Of a stretch of DNA of 64,000 bases, positions 11,049 through 20,181 are shown piece after piece (position 1 is the stretch's first letter; each line of letters opens with the position of its first letter). The notes under the pieces were generated by a model, which did no database searches, was not told the origin of the DNA, and saw nothing but the letters and a program-made list of their open reading frames with translations. The position numbers and the translations under genes were made by a program. Origin of the DNA: Pedobacter sp. HDW13 (GTDB lineage: Bacteria > Bacteroidota > Bacteroidia > Sphingobacteriales > Sphingobacteriaceae); NCBI RefSeq assembly GCF_011303555.1, contig NZ_CP049868.1, forward strand, positions 5,208,001 to 5,272,000, given 5' to 3'.

Positions 11049-14000
11049 TTAAAATGTTACATTAAGCCCAAGTGTATTTACCAATACTTGAGGGTAATTG
11101 TTAATGCTTCCGGCTGATCCAAGTTCAGGGTCAATCCATTTGTAGAAACTGGTAAAAGTCAACAGGTTTTGGCCGCTGTAATAAACCTTAACATTGTTCA
11201 ATCCCAATTTATTTACAATATTTTTTGGAAGGCTGTAGGCGAACGTCAGGTTTTTTAGGCGTAAATAGGAAGCATCTTTAACCCAGAAAGAAGAAGGTGT
11301 GCTGGTTGGATCATTTTGTTTATAACTGTACCATAACCTTGGGAAACTGGCATCGGTATTCGTTGGTGTCCATCTGTCTAAAAATACGCTCGTAGGTTTC
11401 TCCACATCCGGACCAACCCGCCCAATCAGGTTACCACCCATGGCTTTTACAGCTGCAGCACCCTGGAAGAATAAGGATAGTTCGAAGTTTTTCCAGCTAG
11501 AGGAGAAAGAAAGGCCATAACTGATTTTTGGATAATAATTACCCAGGTAAACTTTGTCCTGAGCATCTATTTTACCATCGTTATTTTGATCTTTATATTG
11601 GATATCGCCGGCAGCTACTTTGTTATTCAATACAGCTGTTCCGGTAACATCTGCCTGGGTTTTGTAAATTCCCAATGCCTCGTAACCATATAACGATTGG
11701 AACGGAGTACCTACATCATAAAAGGTATTATCATTAATTACTTTACCTCCGGTTAACTTGGTAACTTTATTGTCAATGAAAGAGAAATTACCATTAATGT
11801 TATAATTAAACTCTCCAACTTTGTCTTTATAGCCGGCGCTTACTTCAATACCTTTATTCACCATCTCACCATCAACATTTACATATGGCGGAACAAAAGA
11901 AGTTGTGCCACTGGTACCTAAAACAGCCCCTGCCTGGGTACGGAGCAATGGGTTTGAAGTTTTTCTTTCAAAATAATCTAACGAAACATCTAACTTATTG
12001 TTCATAAACGTGGCATCGATGCCAGCACCTACTGATTGCGTTTTTTCCCATTGCAATAATGGGTTTGCGCCGTCGCCCGGAGTTAGACCTGTTACCAGTG
12101 TTTGGTTAAATGAATAGGTTTGACCACCTGTAATAGATTCAAAATAAGCATAGTTATTGGCAATTTGCTGGTTGCCTAATTTACCCCACGAAGCGCGCAG
12201 TTTTAATGAATTAACTGCATTAAGTGCACTAGCAAAGAAGTCTTCTTTGGATATGATCCATCCTGCAGAAACGGCCGGGAATTTACCCCATCTGTGTCCT
12301 TGTGCAAAACGGGAAGATCCATCAAAACGGAAATTGGCTTCTAATAGGTACTTCTCGTTAAAATTATAGTTTAACCTGCCAAAAACTGATTTCAATCCCC
12401 AATCGTTGGCATAACCAGTGGTAGATTGGCCCAGGGCAGGTGCAGCATTAATTTGTGTTAATTCATTATTTAAGAAATTTTGGCGTTGTGCACTGAAATA
12501 GTTGTAAATAGAGTACTCCTGAGAGGCTCCAACTAAAACCTTGAAATTATGTTTACCAATGTTTTTTTCATAATCTGCTACGCCTTGTAAAAGGGTATAG
12601 GTGGTTCTATCGGTAGCATTAGTTAAATTATTTGGCCCTTCAAATTTAGTTGGTGTTAGCGGAGTTCCGGTAGCACCTCCTTTGTAATACTGAATATCAG
12701 ATACATACTGTTGCTGTTGCCCCATGGCTAATCTGTAGCCGAAAGATGGTTTAAAATGTAACCCCTTTAACGGAGACCAATCTCCGGCTACGTTACCATT
12801 TACAGTATAGTTTTGCCATTTATTGAATGATGGAGAATCTAACCAGGCCAGTGGGCTACCGTCAGAAACATAACCTAAAGCCCCATTTTCCCATTTTGCA
12901 GGTACGGTATTCGAAATACGGTTGGCTGCACGGATAATTTGCCCAAAGCTGGTTGCATAGGTACTTACCGGCTCTGAAAATGGCGCGTATAGAAAGCCTA
13001 ATTTTGCAGTCAAACCTAATTTGGGTGTTAATTGCGAGTTAACATTAAACAGGGCGTTGTATTTTTGGTACCTGGTTTCCTTTACATTTCCATTTTGATC
13101 AAAATAGCCTAAAGAAACCATATATTTTGATTTCTGATCACCGCCGCTAATATTCACATTATGGTTTTGCTGCCATCCCGTTTCTGAAAATATTAAAGAC
13201 ACCCAATCCGTGTTCGGGTGCGCTCCCGATTGATCTGTGCCATCTTTAAAGAGCTGGATATCGTTATCAGTCCATCGTAGAGAAGCTCCTTCGTTAGCCC
13301 TTGCTTCATTATACAATTGCGCCTGTTGCCAGGAAGGTAAAAAATCTGGTTGCTTCATAATTTGCTGAGGGCCGGCATACATGTCATATTTTAGCTGTAT
13401 GCTGCCTTCCTTACCTTTTTTGGTGGTAATTAAAATTACACCATTAGATGCCCTTGCTCCATAAATGGCAGACGATGCTGCGTCTTTAAGTACCGAAATA
13501 CTTTCGATATCGTTAGGGTTTACATCTCCCATCGCTCCCGGTACACCGTCAATGATAACAATCGGGGCTGCACTCGCACCTCCCGAACCCAATCCTGTTC
13601 CAATACCCCTGATCCTGATCGTTCCTGCATCTCTGCCGGGCTGCCCGGTACTGGTGGTAATACTTACCCCGGCAACCTTCCCTTGAATGGCGTTGGTAAC
13701 GTTAGTAACCGGCCTGTTATCAAGGTCTTTCGATGAAATCGTACCTACAGCGCCCGTTAAATTAATCTTCTTTTGCTGGCCGTAACCTACAACAACTACA
13801 TCTTCCAGTGAATTTACCGAAGCCTCCAGCGATATATTTACGGTTGTTTGATCATCTACTGTTATTTCTTTGGTCTTATAGCCAAGGGTAGAGAATACCA
13901 ATACTTCCCCTTTTTCAGCTTTGATGCTAAAAGAACCGTCAGCGGCTGTAATGGTTCCTTTGCCGGTACCTTTTACCATTACCGATACGCCGGGAACCGG

Positions 14001-14435
14001 ACCCGCATTATCCGAAACGATACCTTTTATGGTAATTGGATCGATAGCGTTAGTGATGCTGTTAACGCGTTGATCTTGTTTTTCATTCGTTTTAAAAATA
14101 ATTACGCCCGATTCTCCCTCTTTATACTGAAACTGCGTTCCGTATAAAATAGAGTTTAAAACCTGTGGGAGCGGTTCATTTTTAAAAACCAGTTGTTTTG
14201 TCGAAATTTTGCGGAGTTCATTGTGGTTATAATTAAAAGGCATTTTTGAAACCTCGCTAAGCCGTCCGAACGCTTTTTCTAATGTTTCGCCATTAAAGCT
14301 AATGGATACCTTAACCGTGCGGATATCCTGGATCCTGTTAAGGGCCCAGGTGCCGAGCGAAACCGCCGATAACATAGCCACTATTCCTAGTTTGGCTATC
14401 CTCCGGGTTAGTCTTGTTTGTAATTTTTGATTCAT
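11049..14435 (-). CDS. SusC/RagA-family TonB-linked transporter with STN domain
   Basis: This is an 1128-residue outer-membrane receptor. After the signal segment, residues of about 40-115 form a secretin/TonB N-terminal (STN) domain (VSISFNGETLEKAFGRLS). A carboxypeptidase-regulatory-like beta-sandwich follows (about 130-205), then the TonB-box and plug region (VVVVGYGQQKK, then plug motif GAVGTISSKDL). The 22-strand barrel contains the SusC tail motif YLRLKNLTFAYSLP. STN domains contact periplasmic FecR-type anti-sigma factors, which fits the FecR gene 28 bp upstream and the ECF sigma gene beyond it. Import is presumably coupled to transcription of this locus. Confidence 0.97.
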   Translation of the reverse strand: MNQKLQTRLTRRIAKLGIVAMLSAVSLGTWALNRIQDIRTVKVSISFNGETLEKAFGRLSEVSKMPFNYNHNELRKISTKQLVFKNEPLPQVLNSILYGTQFQYKEGESGVIIFKTNEKQDQRVNSITNAIDPITIKGIVSDNAGPVPGVSVMVKGTGKGTITAADGSFSIKAEKGEVLVFSTLGYKTKEITVDDQTTVNISLEASVNSLEDVVVVGYGQQKKINLTGAVGTISSKDLDNRPVTNVTNAIQGKVAGVSITTSTGQPGRDAGTIRIRGIGTGLGSGGASAAPIVIIDGVPGAMGDVNPNDIESISVLKDAASSAIYGARASNGVILITTKKGKEGSIQLKYDMYAGPQQIMKQPDFLPSWQQAQLYNEARANEGASLRWTDNDIQLFKDGTDQSGAHPNTDWVSLIFSETGWQQNHNVNISGGDQKSKYMVSLGYFDQNGNVKETRYQKYNALFNVNSQLTPKLGLTAKLGFLYAPFSEPVSTYATSFGQIIRAANRISNTVPAKWENGALGYVSDGSPLAWLDSPSFNKWQNYTVNGNVAGDWSPLKGLHFKPSFGYRLAMGQQQQYVSDIQYYKGGATGTPLTPTKFEGPNNLTNATDRTTYTLLQGVADYEKNIGKHNFKVLVGASQEYSIYNYFSAQRQNFLNNELTQINAAPALGQSTTGYANDWGLKSVFGRLNYNFNEKYLLEANFRFDGSSRFAQGHRWGKFPAVSAGWIISKEDFFASALNAVNSLKLRASWGKLGNQQIANNYAYFESITGGQTYSFNQTLVTGLTPGDGANPLLQWEKTQSVGAGIDATFMNNKLDVSLDYFERKTSNPLLRTQAGAVLGTSGTTSFVPPYVNVDGEMVNKGIEVSAGYKDKVGEFNYNINGNFSFIDNKVTKLTGGKVINDNTFYDVGTPFQSLYGYEALGIYKTQADVTGTAVLNNKVAAGDIQYKDQNNDGKIDAQDKVYLGNYYPKISYGLSFSSSWKNFELSLFFQGAAAVKAMGGNLIGRVGPDVEKPTSVFLDRWTPTNTDASFPRLWYSYKQNDPTSTPSSFWVKDASYLRLKNLTFAYSLPKNIVNKLGLNNVKVYYSGQNLLTFTSFYKWIDPELGSAGSINNYPQVLVNTLGLNVTF

Positions 14436-14462
14436 ATATTTATTGGTTTATTGTTGATGCGC

Positions 14463-15365
14463 TTAGTCGCAAGGTTTTCCGGTGATCAATACAGCATCCT
14501 TTTTAAGTGTGTAATGCACAGGTTGAATGGTTTTTAAAACCTGTAAAACATCTGTAAGGCTTTGCTTTTTAGTAAAACGGATGCTGTTTTCACAGTTGAT
14601 AAATACTTTGGGGTCGTAAATTACCTTTACACCGAACCGGTTGGCTATCGCCAGCATAATCTCATTGAAATAAACTCCATCCAGATTAAAATCTCCATGT
14701 GTCCAGGCCATATTATTGGCCGATTTTACTTTTTTGGTGAAGGCCTTATGAGCATCTTTGTTAAATGTTAACTGCTCGTCGGGTTTAAGGATATTTAGCG
14801 TATTTTTCTCTGCTACCTGTACCCGTCCTCTGGTTACCGTTACGGTAATGTTGGGTAGCGATTTATAGGCTTTGATGTTAAAGGCCGTGCCCAGTACCCT
14901 CGTACTGATGCCCCCGCTATGAACAATAAATGGTTTGGATTTATCGTGCGTTACATCAAAGTAGGCTTCGCCTTCTTCCAGATAAATATCACGGGTGCTG
15001 GTAAACTTGGCAGGGTATCTGATGCTGGTAGCCGAATTAAGGGTCACTTTGCTCTGGTCAGGAAGGGAAATCTCTAAAACTTCTCCTTTCCCGGCTTTTA
15101 CGGTGATGTATTTAGGTGTGTTTTGTGTGCTTCTGTAATAGCTATAGCCGATAAATAAAGTACACACCCCAATTAGTATAGCGGCAGCCTGATATCGAAG
15201 TCTCCATATCCTGGCGATCGGTTTTCTTTTGGGAGATTGTTGCCTGTCGATGCTTTGGCGTAACCGCTGATAGATTTCGTTTTTTATCTCCTCACGTTCC
15301 TGCTCATCGGTGATGGTAAGGGGATGTTCAGGTATATTAAATAGTTTGTAGAATTCTTCTTTCAA
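14463..15365 (-). CDS. FecR-family anti-sigma factor
   Basis: This is a 300-residue inner-membrane regulator. The N-terminal cytoplasmic part is helical. One membrane segment lies near residues 58-75 (AAAILIGVCTLFIGYSYY). The periplasmic FecR domain follows, with IRYPAKFTSTRDIYLEEGEAYFDV and VLGTAFNIKAY. The C-terminal DUF4974-like domain (about 230-295) resembles an STN fold (FNEIMLAIANRFGVKVIYD). It should hold the adjacent ECF sigma factor until SusC senses ligand. It begins the operon that continues into SusC, and a candidate ECF promoter ends about 30 bp before its start codon. Confidence 0.94.
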   Translation of the reverse strand: MKEEFYKLFNIPEHPLTITDEQEREEIKNEIYQRLRQSIDRQQSPKRKPIARIWRLRYQAAAILIGVCTLFIGYSYYRSTQNTPKYITVKAGKGEVLEISLPDQSKVTLNSATSIRYPAKFTSTRDIYLEEGEAYFDVTHDKSKPFIVHSGGISTRVLGTAFNIKAYKSLPNITVTVTRGRVQVAEKNTLNILKPDEQLTFNKDAHKAFTKKVKSANNMAWTHGDFNLDGVYFNEIMLAIANRFGVKVIYDPKVFINCENSIRFTKKQSLTDVLQVLKTIQPVHYTLKKDAVLITGKPCD

Positions 15366-15395
15366 AGGAATATGTTTTTAAGTTGATAAGCTAAA

Positions 15396-15422
15396 GACGA
15401 ATTGGTGTTAACAGAATACTAG
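15396..15422 (-). promoter_or_regulatory. Candidate ECF-sigma promoter of the FecR-SusC-SusD operon
   Basis: On the minus strand the sequence has CTAGTA (15422-15417), a 17-bp spacer, then CGTC (15399-15396) followed by TTTAG. The same boxes with the same 17-bp spacing occur upstream of the ECF sigma gene. CGTC-type -10 boxes are typical of ECF sigma promoters. The implied leader before the FecR ATG at 15365 is about 20-25 nt. Use by this particular sigma factor is an inference. Confidence 0.6.
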
Positions 15423-15440
15423 TGTGGTGTTAAGTTTTTA

Positions 15441-16001
15441 TTAAAATAAAATCACCGAGAGGTACTGGCTTATTTTTTGACGTAAGCGCTTAACTGCAGT
15501 AGTTAGTTGGTTTTTAACGGTTTGTGTAGAGATTGACAAGCGATTGGCAATTTCTTCCAGAGAAAGGTTTTCCTCACGGCTTAAACGGTAGATCTCTTTC
15601 ATTTTTTCGGGAAGCAGATCTATCTGATGGTTTAAAAAGCTATTTAGCTCATTATAATATACCTGATCGTAAACAGTGTTTTGATGTGTAACCGTCTCAC
15701 TGGCAATGTCTGTATTTTTGTTTAGCCGGTTTGCAGTTAGCCGCTGTTTGTCAATTATTTTGTTTTTTAGTGAAACAAATAAAAAGCCCGAAAACGATCT
15801 GTACACATTAAGCGAGGCGCGACTGTTCCATAACTGCAGAAAGAGGTCATGAACCAGGTCTTTCGCATCATCCTTGTCTTTGAGTTTTTTGTAGGCAATA
15901 TCATATAGCATTTCCCAATACCTACAGTAAAGCTCATCAAATGCGGGCATACTGTCGCATTTTAGCAGTTCGATTAAAACAATGTCACTTTGTGATTTCA
16001 T
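15441..16001 (-). CDS. ECF RNA polymerase sigma-70 factor
   Basis: This is a 186-residue sigma factor from ATG 16001; a start four codons earlier (16013) is possible. Region 2 is visible as AFDELYCRYWEMLYDIAYKK and DAKDLVHDLFLQLW. Region 4 has the helix-turn-helix LSLEEIANRLSISTQTVKNQL. It belongs to the Bacteroidetes ECF group that pairs with FecR and STN-SusC proteins, and all three genes are adjacent here. It is separated from fecR by a 75-bp gap that holds one candidate ECF promoter. A second copy lies 150 bp upstream of its own start. It probably activates both itself and the utilization operon. Confidence 0.95.
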   Translation of the reverse strand: MKSQSDIVLIELLKCDSMPAFDELYCRYWEMLYDIAYKKLKDKDDAKDLVHDLFLQLWNSRASLNVYRSFSGFLFVSLKNKIIDKQRLTANRLNKNTDIASETVTHQNTVYDQVYYNELNSFLNHQIDLLPEKMKEIYRLSREENLSLEEIANRLSISTQTVKNQLTTAVKRLRQKISQYLSVILF

Positions 16002-16151
16002 TATTTTAAGCAATGGTAATCGTAAAAGGAAATTAATTTGGTGTTCTTCTCACTTTTCATCTGATCACTTAAGCGATGGTATTTTTAAACACCTCAAATA
16101 CTTTGTAAAATTCTGGTTTCATCGGGCTGGTTTTAAAAATGGTTGACTAAA

Positions 16152-16178
16152 GACGAATAAGTAGGTGTAAAGTACTAG
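16152..16178 (-). promoter_or_regulatory. Candidate autoregulatory ECF promoter upstream of the sigma gene
   Basis: The minus strand reads CTAGTA (16178-16173), 17 bp, then CGTC (16155-16152) followed by TTTAG. This matches the element upstream of FecR in both boxes and in spacing. An ACACC block also occurs in both spacers, though offset. It would give the sigma transcript a leader of about 140-150 nt. The rest of the 480-bp gap between the two sigma genes shows no coding content. Confidence 0.55.
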
Positions 16179-16492
16179 AGCAGGATATCTTTTTTTTGTA
16201 AAAACAAAGCACAGCAGGGGAGAGCAGTAATTTGGAGATGTCTGTGGTTAAATAAAATACATGCCAGAGCACAAGCCAATGGATGAATTATTTCTTTGCA
16301 ATCCACCAATATCGGCAGGTACTGTGTTTACTGCCGTCAAAAAAGCATCAGTAATAGTCAGGATTTGAGGAGTATTTAGGCGCAGCAGTTTCTATTTTAG
16401 GCCGAAAAATCATCCCTCATTCGCTCTTGGGTTAAATTAATAAAACTCATTCCTGTAAAATTTACAGAGATGGGCTTTTTGGCGAATATTGT

Positions 16493-17054
16493 ATGCGTTT
16501 TAAATCAATTGGTGAAGAAAATAGCGACCTGGATCTGGTCCACCTGGTTAATCAGGGAAATAAAGCAGCATTTAATGAACTATACGAACGATACTGGGAA
16601 ATCTCGTATGTTGTAGCTTGCAAGAGGTTGAATGATAAGGATCTGGCAAAAGATATTGTGCATGATGTTTTTTTTTTATATCTGGACTAAACGGGGAACT
16701 TTGCTGATCAATAAATCTTTTTCAGTTTATCTGTATGCCTGCCTGAAGCATAAGATTATAGATGAAGTTAGAAAACAAAACCACAGGGCGAAGCAGTCTG
16801 TTCTGTTAAGGGCTTCATTGTCCGAATCGGGTAACTCAACCATTGAACATGTTATTTCAAAGGATCTGGCTTGCCAAATTAAGCGCAAAGTAAATCTCCT
16901 TCCCGAAAAAATGAAAGCGGTTTATAGGCTCAGCAGAGAGGAAGAATTAACAGTTGAAGAGATTTCAACCAGATTATCGCTGTCTTCTCAAACAGTAAAA
17001 AATCAGATTAGCAGTGCGTTGAAGCGTTTGCGCATTTCGGTTTACTGCGATTAA
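16493..17054 (+). pseudogene. Orphan ECF sigma factor split by a poly-T frameshift
   Basis: The first frame (16493-16690) encodes sigma region 2 (AFNELYERYWEISYVV, DLAKDIVHDVFF), then stops. The frame reaching 17054 supplies the rest, with YIWTKRGTL joining at about 16680 and the region-4 helix-turn-helix LTVEEISTRLSLSSQTVKNQI. The break lies in a run of ten T bases at 16669-16678. Nine T bases would restore one protein of about 187 residues. It is closely similar to the sigma factor at 15.4-16.0 kb on the other strand but has no FecR gene beside it. It could be a decayed paralogue, a sequencing error, or a gene rescued by slippage on the T10 tract. Confidence 0.8.
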
Positions 17055-17547
17055 TTGCATATTTCAATAAAACTGGTCAATCCATTTCAGGCCAAGCAGT
17101 ACGCGAATTTGATTGCCGGGCTACTGCCTGAGTTACCCCCGTTTCTTCTGAACAAAAACAGGCCCCGACCTCAAATTTCATTCCTCCAGGAAACACTCAA
17201 ATCCTTATCGGCCGACCAAAGATTTAATATGATATGAGTCCGCTACGTAAACGATGTATTGTAACCTGCGATAGTATAAAAATAATATCCCAAGTAATTA
17301 TAAAATTTATATGTTTGTACATACATAGTTAAGATTGCTGCGGATGTTAACTGTTTTTGTTGTATTATGCTAGTTAATGATGTCTTAATCTTGATTTATA
17401 TATGTTTGTACATTTTGTGAAAATGTAAGGCTAAGGCTGTGTTGTAGATATGTTATTCCTTATCATGAGAGATGGCTTGGGGATAGCAGACCTTCTTATT
17501 CACCTATTTACCACTAAAAATTGTTAACAATCAAAACCAAATGAATA
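17055..17547 (+). other. Intergenic region upstream of the GH92 gene
   Basis: I see no convincing gene here. A short open stretch at 17055-17237 begins with TTG directly after the sigma stop and resembles nothing. The region holds two copies of a TTTATATGTTTGTACAT-like motif, annotated separately. The leader before the GH92 ATG is AT-rich (TTGTTAACAATCAAAACC) without a strong Shine-Dalgarno sequence. Confidence 0.5.
17305..17413 (+). promoter_or_regulatory. Two copies of a TATGTTTG promoter-like motif before GH92
   Basis: ATTTATATGTTTGTACAT occurs at 17305-17322, and the near-identical ATTTATATATGTTTGTACAT ends at about 17413. Each contains TATGTTTG (17310-17317 and 17401-17408). That fits the TAnnTTTG -7 box of the primary Bacteroidetes sigma factor and overlaps the palindrome TGTACA. 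They may be tandem promoters or a promoter plus operator pair. The -33 boxes are not clear. Confidence 0.4.
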
Positions 17548-19851
17548 ATGAAATTTAAGCTTATATTATTTTGCCTTTTCAATCTGCTCGGCGCAGCAGT
17601 GTTTGCGCAAGAAAAAAAAGCAATTGATTATGTAGATGTTTTTATGGGAACATCTAATTCGCGTTGGATGCTGGGTCCTTATGCCACAATGCCTTATGGA
17701 ATGGTTCAGCTAGGCCCCGATAATCAGGGAGCCAATCAGGGATATAACTGGATGGCAGGTTATGAATATGCCATAAATAGTGTTGATGGTTTTAGTCACA
17801 TCCATGCCTGGACCATGGCAGGTTTACGGCTGATGCCCACCACTGCAGATTTAAGCTATTCGGATGAGCCAACCGACTCACCTTATAAAGGTGCCGGTGC
17901 CGGATATCATTCCCGAATCCAGAAAGAAACAGAGAAAGCCTCTCCGGGGTATTATGCCGTATATCTGTACGATCACGATGTTAAAGCAGAAATGGCAGTT
18001 ACTACCCGCTGCGGGCTTCAACGTTATACCTTTCCAGAGAAAAAGGAATCACGTATTTTGATCGATTTGCAGTTTCCTACCGAATATGATTTTAATGTAA
18101 AAGACGCTAAAATAACGAAGGTGACGGATACCGAAATTGAGGGCTATGCAGAATCAGGTTCGGGAGGTTTTAATGATTATAAATTATGTTTCGTACTTCA
18201 ATTTGATAAACCTTTTCAAAGTTTTAATGCCTGGGTTGGAAAAAAACTAACCAGAAATTGCAAAGAGATTTCCGGAAAGGGAGATGTTGGCGCTTTCGTT
18301 ACTTACAAGACCCAAAAAGGAGATCAGGTTCATGTACGTTCAGGTATTTCGTTGGTAAGTATTGAGCAGGCCCGCTTGAATTTAAAAACAGAAATGGAAC
18401 CCTTTGGCTGGAATATCGAAGCGGTTAAACAAAATGCCGAAGCTACCTGGAACACGCTTTTGTCGACTATTAAAGTTGAAGGCGGCACAGAAACCGATAA
18501 GGCAAAGTTCTACACCAATTTATATCGCGTTTTTGCTGCTAAGCAAACCTGGAATGATGTAAATGGAAAGTACATAGATCCGGCCGAAAAGGTTCAAACC
18601 CTAAAGTATTGCAAAAATATATACGGCGGCGATGCCTTCTGGAATACGTTTTGGAATACGAACGGTGTGCTCAGTTTGATTGCTCCTGATATGATGGAAA
18701 ACTGGGTGGGAACCCAATTGGAGTTGTATGAGCATACAGGCTGGACGGGTAAAGGACCAACTGGACTTGAATATTCTGGTATCATGGAGGGCTCGCACGA
18801 AATAGCTTTAATGGTTGCTGCTTATCAGAAAGGAATTGTAAAAGACAAAGTTATTGCTGAAAAGATTTACGAGGCTGCAAAGTTTATGATGATGAACGAA
18901 GGAGTTGCTATTTATGGAGGTGAAGCAGGAAATCCAAAACTGAAAGAATACATGAAATTTGGCTATGTTCCATATGAGATTGGTAAAACGAATAAAGCTT
19001 TGGATTATGCTTTTGACGATTATTGCGTAGCACAAATGGCAAAATCCTTAGGGAAAAAAGCTGATTATGACTATTTTATTAAACGTTCGCAAAACTACCG
19101 CAATGTTTTCAATACCGATTTAAAATTTGTAGTACCTAAAGATTCGAAGGCTAAATGGATACCCAACTATGATGAGTTTTCAAACAACTCTTTTGTAGAA
19201 GGAAACGGATGGGAATATTCATTTTATGTACCTCATGATGTAGATGGGCTAATTAATTTGATGGGGAAAGATTTATTCAATAAACGGTTAAACGATGGTT
19301 TTGAGAAATCGCAAGAATATAAATTTGCGGCTCATGCTTTAGATCGTACAACGGGTGAACGAAATGAGTTTTACATCAATCAAGGCAATGAGATAAACAT
19401 GCAACCCGCTTTTTTGTTCAACTATTCAGCAAAACCCTGGCTAACTCAAAAATGGACGCGTAATATTATGGAAACATTTTACGGGGCAACGCCTTACCAG
19501 GCTTGGGAAGGCGATGAAGATGAAGGGCAAATGGGTGGATGGTTTGTAATGAGTTCAATGGGGTTATTCGAAATGCGTGGAGGTACCGAAACAAATCCTG
19601 AACTTGATCTTACCAGTCCTTTGTTCAATAAAATCACAATTCAATTAGATCCGAAGTTTTACAAAGGAAAAGAGTTTGTTATTGAAGCACACAATAATTC
19701 GAAAGAAAATATTTATATCCAATCTGCTACCTTAAATGGTAAAGCCTTAACCGGAACGAAAATTCATTTCAAAGACATTGTGAATGGTGGAAAATTGCAC
19801 TTTGAAATGGGCCCGAAACCCAACAAAAACTGGGGCGTAGGAAAACAATAA
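17548..19851 (+). CDS. Glycoside hydrolase family 92 (alpha-1,2-mannosidase-like)
   Basis: This is a 767-residue secreted enzyme with a signal peptide ending AAVFAQ. GH92 features run through its length: VDVFMGTSNSRW near the start, then GYEYAINSVDGFSHIHAWTMAG. Next are the metal-site region GGDAFWNTFWNTNG, then EGNGWEYSFYVPHDVDGL, and NEINMQPAFLFNY with PYQAWEGDEDEGQMGGWFVMSS. These are calcium-dependent exo-acting alpha-mannosidases, usually directed at N-glycans or yeast mannan. The gene stands alone on the plus strand, behind the broken orphan sigma gene and with no SusCD of its own. Linkage specificity is not readable from sequence. Confidence 0.95.
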   Translation: MKFKLILFCLFNLLGAAVFAQEKKAIDYVDVFMGTSNSRWMLGPYATMPYGMVQLGPDNQGANQGYNWMAGYEYAINSVDGFSHIHAWTMAGLRLMPTTADLSYSDEPTDSPYKGAGAGYHSRIQKETEKASPGYYAVYLYDHDVKAEMAVTTRCGLQRYTFPEKKESRILIDLQFPTEYDFNVKDAKITKVTDTEIEGYAESGSGGFNDYKLCFVLQFDKPFQSFNAWVGKKLTRNCKEISGKGDVGAFVTYKTQKGDQVHVRSGISLVSIEQARLNLKTEMEPFGWNIEAVKQNAEATWNTLLSTIKVEGGTETDKAKFYTNLYRVFAAKQTWNDVNGKYIDPAEKVQTLKYCKNIYGGDAFWNTFWNTNGVLSLIAPDMMENWVGTQLELYEHTGWTGKGPTGLEYSGIMEGSHEIALMVAAYQKGIVKDKVIAEKIYEAAKFMMMNEGVAIYGGEAGNPKLKEYMKFGYVPYEIGKTNKALDYAFDDYCVAQMAKSLGKKADYDYFIKRSQNYRNVFNTDLKFVVPKDSKAKWIPNYDEFSNNSFVEGNGWEYSFYVPHDVDGLINLMGKDLFNKRLNDGFEKSQEYKFAAHALDRTTGERNEFYINQGNEINMQPAFLFNYSAKPWLTQKWTRNIMETFYGATPYQAWEGDEDEGQMGGWFVMSSMGLFEMRGGTETNPELDLTSPLFNKITIQLDPKFYKGKEFVIEAHNNSKENIYIQSATLNGKALTGTKIHFKDIVNGGKLHFEMGPKPNKNWGVGKQ

Positions 19852-19869
19852 ATCTGAAACACGACCCCT

Positions 19870-19933
19870 CGTTGGTCGGGATTTGTTACCCAGATCGTAT
19901 TTAGGTTGTTTCCTGCAGATTACACAGATTGGT
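19870..19933 (+). repeat. Interspersed repeat (copy 1, CTCGTTGGTCGGGATTTG type)
   Basis: A stretch of about 62 bp starting CTCGTTGGTCGGGATTTG and ending GCAGATTACACAGATT recurs at 21298-21354 with roughly 85% identity. It lies just after the GH92 stop. A fragment (TTCCTGCAGATTACACTGAT) also appears at 20913-20932. It marks the left edge of a repeat-rich island. Confidence 0.6.
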
Positions 19934-20004
19934 GTTTCTTTAATTTTCAATTAGAAATTACGCTATCATCGGTGAGGATTTGTAATCCGTTCTATTTTTG
20001 ATCA

Positions 20005-20155
20005 CCTCACTAGCGTAAGTCTTAGCAGGCATGGCTGCGGGATGGTTGACTTGTGCTTTTAGAATTTATATAGATAAGTTTTATCTTAGGGGTTGCTTTT
20101 GGAGCACAAGTCAGGCCTGGGCTATGGCCGGAATTGGTAAGACTTGCGCCAGTAG
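20005..20155 (+). repeat. 150-bp palindromic (MITE-like) element, left copy
   Basis: This copy begins CCTCACTAGCGTAAGTCTTA and ends TAAGACTTGCGCCAGTAG, so its termini are imperfect inverted repeats (16 of 18 pair). Inside lies a second inverted pair, TGACTTGTGCT / AGCACAAGTCA. The centre holds the small hairpin AGATAA-GTT-TTATCT. The whole unit can fold as one long stem. A direct copy lies at 20757-20906, and the pair brackets the lone gene at 20182-20739. No transposase is present, so it is a non-autonomous or structural repeat. Confidence 0.75.
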
Positions 20156-20181
20156 AAGCAAGAAAAAGAACCTTTTAAGAT

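Noticed and set aside
17055..17237. A 60-codon plus-strand frame right after the broken sigma gene.
   Set aside because: It starts with TTG abutting the sigma stop, has no recognisable features, and lies where an anti-sigma gene would be expected but does not resemble one.
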